Positions 10,401 to 19,024 of a DNA stretch of 28,108 bases are shown here, piece after piece. Location: contig LRSR01011340.1 of NCBI GenBank assembly GCA_001579985.1, positions 1 to 28,108 on the forward strand, in the 5' to 3' direction. Below the pieces are notes generated by a model. It ran no database searches. It saw only the letters and a list, made by a program, of their open reading frames with translations, and was not told the DNA's origin. Each line of letters begins with the position of its first letter. The first letter of the stretch is position 1. The position numbers and the translations under genes were made by a program. Origin of the DNA: Hypsibius dujardini. Lineage: Eukaryota > Tardigrada > Eutardigrada > Parachela > Hypsibiidae.

Positions 10401-13106
10401 TTTAGCAAAAAATGCCATCTGCAAACGAGCTCTGGTTTGAGCGGGAGAAAATTTGGAAGTTCCCCGATGGCTCCGCGGGTTTGCTATTCAATTCAACCGT
10501 TGATTGTTTGATTTATGCTCTGACAAAATGCAATTTAATTTTTTTACCACTCTAACCCACACGAAAGTCGTTTTTTGAAAACGTTCGATTTAAAGATTTT
10601 TAACACTCTTCCACTCCAAATTCGATTTCAAATCGATTGACATTAGCAGAATCTTTTTTGGATGACAGGGGGCGGAACTATGGATCATTTCTGCAACGTC
10701 ACTCGGAAGCCTGGATTGAAACTAGCCCATAACTCCGCCCTCTGGCATCCAAAAACGATTCTGCTAATGTCAATCGATTTGAAATTGAATTTGGAGTGGA
10801 AGAGTGCTAAAAATCTTTGAATCGAACGTTTTCAAAAAACGACGTTCGTGTGGGTCAGAGTGGTAAAAAAATTAAAATGAATTTTGTTAGAGCATAAATC
10901 AAACAATCAATGGTTGAATTGAATAGGAAACCCGCGGAGCCATCGGGGAACTTCCGAATTTTCTCCCGCTCAAACCAGAGCTCGTTTGCAGATGGCATTT
11001 TTTGCTAAAATCTATTAATTTAGTCCACTATTTGAAACGAAAAATTCATACAGATCGGCGTGTCAGCTACCGTTCGCTTCCCTTGTGAGTGCTAACGCCA
11101 ACTGGCCATGGACGATTTTTTTCATTTGTCGATTTATCATCCTTCCTTGCTACAGTAAAAGTTCTTAAATTCGAACGGTCACGTGACCCCATTTCTATCG
11201 AAACGTTTAGTTTATTTCAGTTCGAAATGTGAAATGTATACGACTCGCACCGACCAGATCGGTTGAGCCCTTGCCGAGTATACATTTATGTATCTATTAC
11301 GTAATTGGGGAGCCGTTGCAAGTTCTTTTTCGGCCGTTGCAAAACTTTGACTGTTGCAAACGTATTGAAATGGTGAAGCATTCGCCTGCTAACCAACTGC
11401 AAACGGCGGAAGCCGGTGAAATTGGGAGCCTGCGTTTGGACTGTTGCTGCCCACAATAATCTAGCACCCTCGACGTTTAAAAACTGCTTCCGCCATTGCA
11501 ACATTGCGATGGAAGAGCCGAAAGAACCCGCCCAGGCAATCAGCGCGCAAAAAAAGAAATTGGGGACTTCTGCAGCTCAGTTTTTGTTTTTGTGTTAAAT
11601 TTTAGATTCGGAAAATTAGGCAAAACGAATCGCGTTTCATAAAAGACGCTGAAAGTCTACTTTTCCCGTTCGATATGGTGACTGAGACCAGAGCAACCGG
11701 CTGGGCGGCTCGAGCCCGAATCGTTAGCTCGAAGCCGACCGTTGCTAGTTTGGAGTTTGAGACAGTAAAGTAGAAACTGACATGTGACGTCGTTCGAATC
11801 TCAGGACTTTTACTGTAGTCTGATTTGCCAGCGCGCACATTTGCTCTTGAAAGCAGTTTGCGAGTGAGCTGTTGTGTTGCGGTAAGCCATGAGGAAGATT
11901 GTAAGAAGAAAAACCCAAAATTATACCTCGCTCACCTCCATATGATGGACAGTTTTGGCTTCGTTTGGAGTTATTTGTACAAACTGTAAGCTGATGGATC
12001 AGTAGGTCAAAAAATTAATTTAATTTTAACAGTAATTTAATAAAAAGGGCTGGACCTAATCAAAATGATTTGCTGCGCCTCGTTCGTGTCATTCGTTCTG
12101 ACAACCTTGTAGTGAATTAAAGGGTTCCATTAATGATAAACATTCTACTGCGTAGCAACCGCATATGATTGAACTTTGCATTAAGTGCACTCAATCACAC
12201 AACACTGTACCGATATAAAGGAGAAGAATATCATTTTCGTAAAATTATAAGTACGTTTTCTGGACATCATTACCGTATTAGTCCCTCTACGTTACATATT
12301 AGTTCAGAAAGATATAAGGTTGCGGGAAAAAAAGTTTGAGCTCCAAAGCGGGGATAGAGGCGACCTTTAAGAATTACGTAGGGAAAACTTGATAATTATT
12401 TGGATGATCATAAATGGACTTCAGGCAGTGATGGAAGCCGTGGAGAGGCACGGTGAACTCCCCGCCGGAGATAACGGACAATTTTTGGCTAATTTAATCC
12501 TGAATCGAACCTACCCGCACCTGCGAGTCGGCGGCATATGGAGGATGGGCAGTTTCGGTATTGTCTTGCACACCGTTCAACTGGGGTCATTCGACGTGGA
12601 AGAACAGTTTCTAAAGGTGGACCAGGACATCGGCAATACCAGGTTTCGGATATAAGTCAGTACTAAATCCAAACAGGAAACAACTCCAAGGGCATTTAGC
12701 CTTCACAAGCGGTCCAGACGAAATCAAAAAATTCCCTAGGCCTGAAAGACTTACACGTAAAAATTTAATCCGAGCTCAGATGACTGAACTTAAACTTCAA
12801 ACAACGAAAGAAAATATCGGTTGTGCACGTCGAGTCACAATTTTTATCGACCGTTCACCGCCATTATCCATAAAGGAAATGAAAGTGCTATATTTTGTGA
12901 GCGTATCACTTACATTTGTAGATCAACACTTTAACGCGCAAGTGGTTGGAGGTTGTGCAGCCGTTTTGGTGACTTTGGCTGGGATGCTAGGCTGTCTACG
13001 CAAAATTTATAGGTAGCTTGTAGCTTGAGCATTTCAAAGACTAAATACCCTCAACTTTAATTTCAGACAGACAAACAGAAAGACAGACAGACAGACAGAC
13101 ATATAA
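7438..13106 (+). CDS. natriuretic peptide receptor-like membrane protein (clearance-receptor type), multi-exon
   Basis: Exons inferred by eye: 7438-7798, 7919-7982, 8379-8671, 8784-8827, 9037-9075, 9381-9458, 9549-9695, 9795-9845 (tentative), 12425-12642, 12677-12756, 12922-13012, and a tentative last exon 13067-13106. All have AG/GT borders and matching phases, giving about 501 residues; human NPR-C is about 541. The first residues form a signal peptide (hydrophobic YTLLWLWSLLG, then small residues). Residues about 45-440 match the receptor ligand-binding region (ANF_receptor): SGGSDRLMRDRQRCPTF, GIFTWQQHDEDDEKVKMAYR and LILNRTYPHL are characteristic blocks. Asn-Trp-Thr, Asn-Lys-Thr and Asn-Arg-Thr are possible glycosylation sites. 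One membrane helix, about residues 465-484, ends in CLRKIYR, like the RKKYR of NPR-C. I find no kinase-homology or cyclase domain before the next gene, so it probably binds a peptide outside the cell without making cGMP. A receptor cyclase with distant exons is the alternative. Confidence 0.75.
9795..9845 (+). CDS. tentative exon 8 of the receptor gene
   Basis: This 51-bp stretch (AG before, GTAAGT after, phase 0 on both sides) encodes RVTALIASHAATEIAGI. It fills the roughly 16-residue gap expected between the exons at 9549-9695 and 12425-12642, where family members have a helix containing ASxHDxxLLY. The match is loose, so another small exon in the 2.7 kb between could be the true one. Confidence 0.45.
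10309..11097. repeat. large foldback (inverted repeat) element, about 790 bp
   Basis: The arm 10319-10683 is a near-identical reverse complement of 10726-11091, leaving a loop of about 42 bp. Outer ends read CAAGGGAAGCGAACG and its complement, with a short further CGTTA/TAACG match outside. Within the arms are matching blocks such as CGCGGGTTTGCTATTC-like, AATCGATTGACATTAGC and GGGCGGA. No transposase frame is present and no clear target duplication is visible. It lies in the largest intron (9846-12424) of the receptor gene, so the primary transcript could fold into a long double-stranded hairpin. Confidence 0.9.
11098..12424 (+). other. remainder of the large receptor intron
   Basis: No exon that fits the receptor family was found here. 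Short open frames occur on both strands between 11229 and 11838 without recognisable domains. The palindrome ATTACGTAAT, a match to the VRI/NFIL3 binding consensus, is at 11296-11305. Confidence 0.4.
13067..13106 (+). CDS. tentative last exon of the receptor gene, made of a CAGA repeat
   Basis: A strong acceptor (TTTAATTTCAG) ends at 13066. In the phase set by the membrane exon the next bases encode RQTNRKTDRQTDI and then TAA at 13104-13106. This gives a 13-residue, positively charged cytoplasmic tail drawn from a CAGA tetranucleotide repeat. The intron would be 54 bp. The repeat could instead be intronic or intergenic and the real tail exon elsewhere. Confidence 0.4.
13068..13101. repeat. 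CAGA tetranucleotide microsatellite
   Basis: About eight CAGA-like units, imperfect in the first half and perfect in the second. It overlaps the tentative last exon of the receptor gene. Confidence 0.85.
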
Positions 13107-13381
13107 ATACCCAGCCGTAACACTATTCCATTGTCATACTCGTACTGGTGTTGTGGCATTGATACTGATCAGAGGAATTACCCAATATCGTAACATCAAT
13201 GACAGCCTACTGAATGTGGTCTGATTATTTCTAGTTGGTATAATTCAAGATATTCAGAATACGCAAGAAGCATGCCTTTATCTCCCGGGCTATTTTATGG
13301 TTTCAACGTAAAGGTCGGAACCAACATTGCTTCGTGCGGCACGAAGGACCCTGCTGGTGCTTTTTATAAGCCAACGTGTTA

Positions 13382-13510
13382 ATATACAGCTGTGGCGGAG
13401 TTACTTCTTCAGCCCACACCCATTCCAGCGCGCTCACTTATAGACTTAACTTGTGTGGGCGCATGGGTTTGGGTGTGGGCTGAAGAAGTAATTCCACCAT
13501 AACTGTATAT
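13382..13510. repeat. short hairpin element (MITE-like), about 129 bp
   Basis: 13382-13422 and 13470-13510 are inverted copies of each other (about 41 bp arms, roughly 37 matches) around a 47-bp centre. Outer ends read ATATACAG. The conserved core of the arm is TTACTTCTTCAGCCCACACC. No coding capacity and no clear target duplication. It lies just after the receptor gene. Confidence 0.85.
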
Positions 13511-15465
13511 GCCTCAATCAATTTTATCCACATACTGTGCTTGAATAATTGCATCGCTTTTGAAGGGCTTAAAAGTCACAATATTACTGTTTCGCAGTGT
13601 TTTTCAATCATTGAGGCTCCCTTCTTAAACTCACGTGCGGAACCCGTTCAGTTAGTTATCAGTAGCGCTAAAAAATGGGGAATCATTTTTTCGTTTTGAA
13701 TGTGCTTTTATCGGTATAGTCAGTCATGGGGCAAGCTTCAGTACACAAGATTCAGTACACAGATGGACTTGGAGTGTACTGGCTGAATTACAAACCGCAG
13801 TGCCAGGCGATATCTACTCCACCCTTGCCGGCGATACTACTTTGCGAGTTTCATGATAGGACACATCTAATTGCGCCTCATGCACTCGTACCATATTAAT
13901 TTGTTTATAAATATAGTGAAATAATTTTCCGGACTTTCACAACCGCATTGGCACACCACTATTATTTTTGGCACAAAAAAAAAGAAAAAAAGAAAGGTCA
14001 CTGGAAACGAAAATGGGAGTTAAAGATTAAAGCAGTACAGGAACGAACTTCAGAAATATATATACTAGGATAGGATACTGGCATCGGTACTGTATTGGCC
14101 ACAGGTGGTGAACAAATGTATACGTATACATGGGATATAGTCAGGACTGACACGCCAAAAATTGAGTTTTTGTGCCATTAATATTCCACGGTAATAGAAC
14201 TAATTGATTTATTTCATCCTCAATGATTGGAATTTGGAAACCTCTAATCATGAAATTCCTTTGATTTTATTTTATATTTCCGATACATAGTATAGCGAAA
14301 ATATTTTTGTGCACTTGCAAAATGTTTTTTATCAAACTACGCAATCATGGCAAAATGTCAAAAAATACTTGAAGTGTTGAGCGCGTTACTGGTAATAATA
14401 ATGGGTGTGTTTCTGACGCTTATATGTTTACATAAAGTGCTAACAAAAGTCCATCATGAGTCCAGGAGCTGTAGCCCAGTTTGCGGAGCGACCAGCCAAC
14501 AAGCTTAAACAAGTAATTAATCGATGAAATTCTTGGGCAAACTCTAGAGACCAGCAACTTTATATTTGTGCCATTTTTCATTTGGACGAAAAGATCATTA
14601 CGGTTGGCACGCACAATTACGCTAAAGGAATATGATAGAAATATAGAATATAGCTGAAATACTTCACCAGGATGCAAACGGCACAAAAACAAAGAAACAA
14701 GCTCAGGAATCAAGATTAAAGGTCTTAAACATGTAGTCTACGGAATTTATTCCATTATTCCACTGCTGGAGGGACAGCGTGAGGGCGGCCACGGGCCTCA
14801 ACTATGTAGCTTAGGGGCTTTGTTTCGTTATTCCGGTGCTTGCACAGTGTGGTTGTCCATCCCGCACGGCTCTACATGTTCGTGCTATAATGAGCCACTG
14901 GGAATTCTTATAGACCTGGACTATAACTCGCCAAATCTCAATCATGTCATCGCAATCGATTAACAGCATCGCCGTCTGTACTGGACAAATGCCGAAACGG
15001 GGGTTAGATGTTCGCAATATAATGGTATGGATAATTAATAAGTTGGTGGTAAGTGCAAGTAAAAATAGTTTTGAACGACTTTTGTGACAAAAATATTAAT
15101 TTCTACCATAGTCTTCTCATACGGCCATTACGTTTTCGTGAATGCTTTTCTGATTTATAAAGTAAAGCGCATTCTTTCCTCACTCTCGAGGTACAAAAAC
15201 CTCCATATTCGGACGTCGGCCCTCCGTCGGCGCCAGCGCGCCACTACAGTGTGCAGAGTGCAGACAACCACGCCGATTCAGAAACGTTTGGCCGAGTGGC
15301 CCGCCATACTTCATTTCTCAATGCTTTTCGTGGTCTTTCTTTAGCATTTTCCACGCCTGGTGTTTCTTTAATTTCTCCACGCATGTATTATTTTGGTTTG
15401 GGGTTGTTTTCGATTTGAATTGGACCCTTTATCAAGCGAATATTTGCCGTAAGACGTCTGGAAAC
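13511..15465. other. intergenic region and DPH6 5' flank
   Basis: No coding sequence that I can assign. Small direct repeats (TTCAGTACACA twice, 13737-13762) and an A-rich run (13974-13995) occur. A locally GC-rich patch at about 15210-15245 may be part of the DPH6 promoter or 5' leader. Short open frames on both strands here have no family resemblance. Confidence 0.35.
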
Positions 15466-15477
15466 ATGACACCGATG

Positions 15478-17608
15478 ATGAATGTCGTAGCGTTAGTCAG
15501 GTACACACGTGGCAAAAACCTTACGCTAACCGAGTTAAGCCATTACACACGTTCGTCGCATGGCTGGTGTACACAGCCGCGAGTTTAAGCGCTCAACTCG
15601 GTCAGCGCAAGGTTTTTGCCGTATGTACATCGTTTGATATTATTCTATCCCCTCGCAAGACTCTGCCACGTTGTGTTTTTTTAGTGGTGGAAAAGACAGT
15701 TGCTTCAACATGATGTGTGCCGTGGCGGACGGTCACCGAATCGTCGCTTTGGCCAATTTACAACCGAAAGGCACAGGTACTACCGGCGTCGTGGTTCGCC
15801 GTCTCCTTCTTCACCGCCTTACGTTGTCACCTCCGAAGACTTTTAGACAATCATCATCTAATCTATTTTCACAAAACTTTCAGTCCAAAAGCCATGCAGT
15901 AGTGCATGGCTTTGATTTTATCGAAATCGCAGGAAGAGTAGAAGATTTGCATTGTCGCTGTCGCTTGATTGTTGAATTAGCACACTTGGATGACCGTGTT
16001 TCGCCAATCAACCAATCAATCAACAAGCTACAAGAGCTTGGTAATTTTTGCTGTCAGTTCCTGTTGGATTACACAATATTTGCGTTTTCTTCCCAGACGA
16101 ATTGGACAGTTATATGTATCAAACTGTCGGCCATCAAGCCATCAGCTATTACGCCGAAGCGATGCGCCTTCCCGTTTATCGGCGTTTCATTTCCGGCACG
16201 CCGTTGTCGCAGACCAAAGATTACGAAGCCACGCCGGACGACGAAGTCGAGGACTTGTACGATCTACTGGTGGAAATTCAAAGCCACACCCCCTTTGAAG
16301 CCGTTGCGGTGGGCGCCATCATGTCTGAGTATCAGACGCTGCGGGTGTTGAATATCTGCAAACGGCTCAACATCAAGGTCAGACTCGTAGATTGATTACT
16401 TGATTGTGGCGGAGTTCATGATGTGATTTAGAAATTAAGGGGGCTCAATGGCTTGATTGATTAGTTGCCAGTTTATTTTACATTAGTTAATCATTGGCCT
16501 GATCGATTAATTAGTTAGATAATTAGTGCTGTCTTAAGTTGATGCGATTTTGCGGTTTCTAGACCTTGCAAAAAATTAGTATTTGAATTATTATGATCTG
16601 TATGTTCGGATCAAATCGGATATATTTGTAGTGATTTAATCATTTAATATAAGTGTCGGATTCGGAATTGACTTTTTCGTTGGTCTCTTTTAAAGTTGAT
16701 GAAATAGCTACAGCTCATGATACGGCGCTTCAGTTTTTATTCTAGTAAACGGCTTGGGACGTCACGGTTGTTTTTTTGGTACAAAATCAAATCTCCAGTC
16801 TTAAGTTATTAGATTATTTATTTATTATTTTACTTATTTTTATTTATTTATATTTATTTATGTTATTTTCTTATTCATTTATGTTATTTAGATTATTTAT
16901 TTATTTAGAATATTTACTTATTTAGATTACGTACGCTATGCTTTGGTATTTTAAAATTGCCTGGAACTCCAGCACATCGGCATAATAAGCTGGATAATTT
17001 AATTTAAAATATGATTACGATAGGAAGTTTTTGATTGTTTAAAAAACATTCTGTTGTGTGTTGAATTCATTTCTCATTACAATTTAAGCTGGGACTACAT
17101 GTTTCACTTACTGTCTGTCGGAGACATGTCAGTGAAGTTCGTTTATTGTAATTGAATTTCTTCCTGATTGCAGGCGCTGACTTACCTCTGGCAGCGAAAC
17201 CAGCAGGAGCTCCTCCACGAAATGGTCGCCACCGACGTGGACGCTATCCTCATCAAAGTGGCCGCCCTTGGTCTGACCCCGGAGAAGCACCTGGGAAAGT
17301 CCGTCAAAGATCTCGCCGAGTACCTCATCCAGCTGGAGGCGCAGTACGGCTGCAATCCGTGCGGCGAGGGAGGAGAGTATGAGAGCCTGGTGTTGGACTG
17401 TCCGCTCTTCAGCAAGCGCGTCGTCATTGACGAAAGCGAAGCGGTCGCGGTCAGCACCGATTCCGTCTGCCCGATTGGGTTCCTCAACCCGAAGGTCCTC
17501 CATCTGGAGGAGAAGCCGGGCTTTGATGTGAGCAAATCGCAGCGCGAACTGCTGGAGCCGTACATGGTGGTGTTGCGGGGAAGCTTGAGTAAAAGCCTCC
17601 GGGAATGA
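15478..17608 (+). CDS. DPH6: diphthine-ammonia ligase (DPH6), four exons
   Basis: Exons: 15478-15500, 15685-15776, 16097-16377, 17174-17608 (stop TGA 17606-17608); all introns are GT-AG and phases match. The product is 276 residues, against about 267 in human. In-frame ATGs at 15466 and 15475 could add up to four residues; I prefer 15478 because the family begins M-x-V-V-A-L. The enzyme uses ATP and ammonium to amidate diphthine on a histidine of elongation factor 2, the last step of diphthamide synthesis, in the cytosol. The ATP-pyrophosphatase loop SGGKDS is at residues 8-13, split by intron 1. DELDSYMYQTVGH starts at residue 39, YRRFISG and GDEVEDLY-like PDDEVEDLYDLL follow, and CGEGGEYE is at 195-202. 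This is the core domain only; the C-terminal Rid-like repeats of the yeast protein are absent. Nothing looks broken. Confidence 0.95.
15501..15628. repeat. hairpin element (MITE-like) in DPH6 intron 1
   Basis: 15501-15540 and 15589-15628 are inverted copies, with about 40-bp arms, a 2-bp offset and a few mismatches. Both outer ends are GTAC. The arm core reads GGCAAAAACCTTACGCTAAC, with TTGCGCTGAC in the partner. The first base of the hairpin is the first base of the intron, so the GT of its arm is the 5' splice site. The acceptor at 15683-15684 lies 56 bp outside the element. Confidence 0.88.
16806..16927. repeat. ATTT-rich low-complexity tract in DPH6 intron 3
   Basis: Imperfect repeats of TTTA/ATTT run for about 120 bp, with only a few G or C bases. 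Intron 3 (16378-17173) otherwise shows nothing recognisable. Confidence 0.85.
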
Positions 17609-17612
17609 GGAG

Positions 17613-17618
17613 AATAAA
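17613..17618 (+). terminator. poly(A) signal AATAAA of DPH6
   Basis: AATAAA lies 5 bp after the TGA stop, so the 3' untranslated region would be very short, followed by a TGTTTGTG-type GT-rich stretch at 17620-17627. Confidence 0.75.
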
Positions 17619-17848
17619 TGTTTGTGTCAACGGATCTGTTGCAATTTTTTTTATGCTTTGTTTTGACTTTCATGTTTTATAAGATTCCACAATCTGCTCA
17701 TGGTTCTCATTCTCAGTTTGCTGTATTTATCCAAGGAGTGGTTGATCGATGCTCGAGAATAACGTCAACGCGAAATGTCGCCATTTTCCATTCGACTCAG
17801 TATAGGGAATTTTCATTAAGGATGCGATCAAACAACGAAAACTCGATT

Positions 17849-18077
17849 TGATTTATTTCTATGTGATTTGTTATGATTCTCTCGTGATGGTCGGTGATTT
17901 CTCGTTTGGTCGGCGGTTCTCGAGAACGAGAACGGTTCTCGAGAACGAAAACGAGAAACGGCGGTTGGTTTGGTCGCCACCACCAAACGAGAAAACGAGA
18001 AAACTGTCGGTCGTGATGGTGGTGATGATTTATGGTGATGTGATTTTCTATGTGATTGATTTATTTCTATGTGATTT
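17849..18077. repeat. compound repeat block with direct and inverted repeats
   Basis: A 21-bp direct repeat (TGATTTATTTCTATGTGATTT core, 17849-17869 and 18057-18077) brackets a segment rich in GAGAAC/GTTCTC motifs. Inside are a 19-bp tandem duplication at 17915-17952 and an inverted pair around TTCTCGTTTGGT and ACCAAACGAGAA. No protein-coding sense is apparent. Confidence 0.7.
17915..17952. repeat. 19-bp tandem duplication containing palindrome
   Basis: GGTTCTCGAGAACGAGAAC is followed directly by the same sequence with one change (G to A). Each unit contains the palindrome GTTCTCGAGAAC. Confidence 0.9.
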
Positions 18078-18232
18078 TATTTTATTTATTTTGATGGTTT
18101 GATTTGATTTTGTGAAAATAATTTTGTTTAAATAACATATTTGAATATAATAAAAGTAATAAATAAATCTAAATTCACCAGTAGTTTCTTTACTGGAGAA
18201 TCTGGACCATTTGGTGTCAATTTTTAGACCCA

Positions 18233-18286
18233 CCCGTATATTATGCCTGCACACACTGTGCTACCCTGTAGTCATAATATACTGGG
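18233..18286. repeat. small inverted repeat, 54 bp
   Basis: CCCGTATATTATG at 18233-18245 and CATAATATACTGGG at 18273-18286 can pair, with one unpaired base. The loop is about 27 bp. Confidence 0.6.
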
Positions 18287-18552
18287 CTCATTAAAAACTG
18301 GCACCGTCGAGACTCTACAGTACATGACAATCTTATTTAAATGTGAAGCCAATTTTAGCATTTATGGAACAGTCAGATTATAAATATATCGCAATGTTTT
18401 CAGAAAATTCAGTGACTTCAAATATACGTAATTTTAAAATATGAATTTCTGTTTCTGTTTTTGTTTTTGTTAAGGGCAACCCAGCGCCAATTCAACCTGG
18501 GCCGCCGAACATTTTTTCAATGTGTCTTTCCACAGAATTAGTTTGGATTAGC

Positions 18553-19024
18553 AAACTTTTGCTTTGTTTTTATTTTCAAAAATACTTTACGTGACGTCAT
18601 CAGGTCTTCCTATCCCATTGGACATTTTTTCAAAAACTTGATTAGACGAATTTCGTCTGATGTACTAAATTTTGGACTTTTTGGATAGATACTTAAAGTT
18701 TTAATACCCAAAAGATAGCGTCAGTTTATGTTGTGTAACGAAATGGAAATGACCAAAAACCTTCGCAAATTTCTCATTTTTGGAAAGGAATGAACTTGGG
18801 TCGCCGTGAATTTCACTTCTGTTTTCCGACTAAAAACGGCAGCCATAAACGCTGCTTTTTGGGTGTGACGAATCTGCATCTGCATCGAAACTGTCCAAAT
18901 CGCAGTGAGTCTGACGGAATTCGTCTAGCACACTTTTCAAATGAATGTCCACATTTTTTTGAAAAGAGGTTCTGGTGACGTCGTGTAATTATTTTGAACA
19001 AAATGGAAAAAGCAAAAGTTTTCA
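18553..19024. repeat. old foldback element, about 470 bp
   Basis: The left part (18553-18735) and the right part (18840-19024) are diverged inverted copies. Matching blocks in order from the outside are AAACTTTTGCTTT, ACGTCA with CAG, GGACATT, AGACGAATTTCGTC, TTTGGAC and ACCCAAAA followed by AGCG. Identity is clearly below that of the foldback at 10309-11097, so it is probably older. The centre at about 18736-18839 is unpaired. No transposase is present. Confidence 0.65.

Noticed and set aside
11602-11838. Minus-strand frame of 78 codons and tRNA-like box B sequences (GTTCGAATC near 11791)
   Set aside because: I could not fold a complete tRNA or pair a proper box A with it; a tRNA-derived SINE is possible but not supported.
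14472-14530. Box A-like TAGCCCAGTTTG followed 49 bp later by a weak box B, suggesting a SINE or tRNA
   Set aside because: The box B is poor (ATCGATGAA) and the cloverleaf stems do not form.
14885-15017. Minus-strand exon-like segment of about 44 codons ending in CAG/GTCTAT
   Set aside because: No family resemblance and no partner exon; probably chance.
13107-15465. Search for kinase-homology and guanylate cyclase exons after the receptor membrane helix
   Set aside because: No catalytic-domain motif was found in any frame, which led to the clearance-receptor reading.
17129-17673. Minus-strand frames of 124 and 163 codons
   Set aside because: They are antisense to DPH6 exon 4, which is clearly coding on the plus strand.
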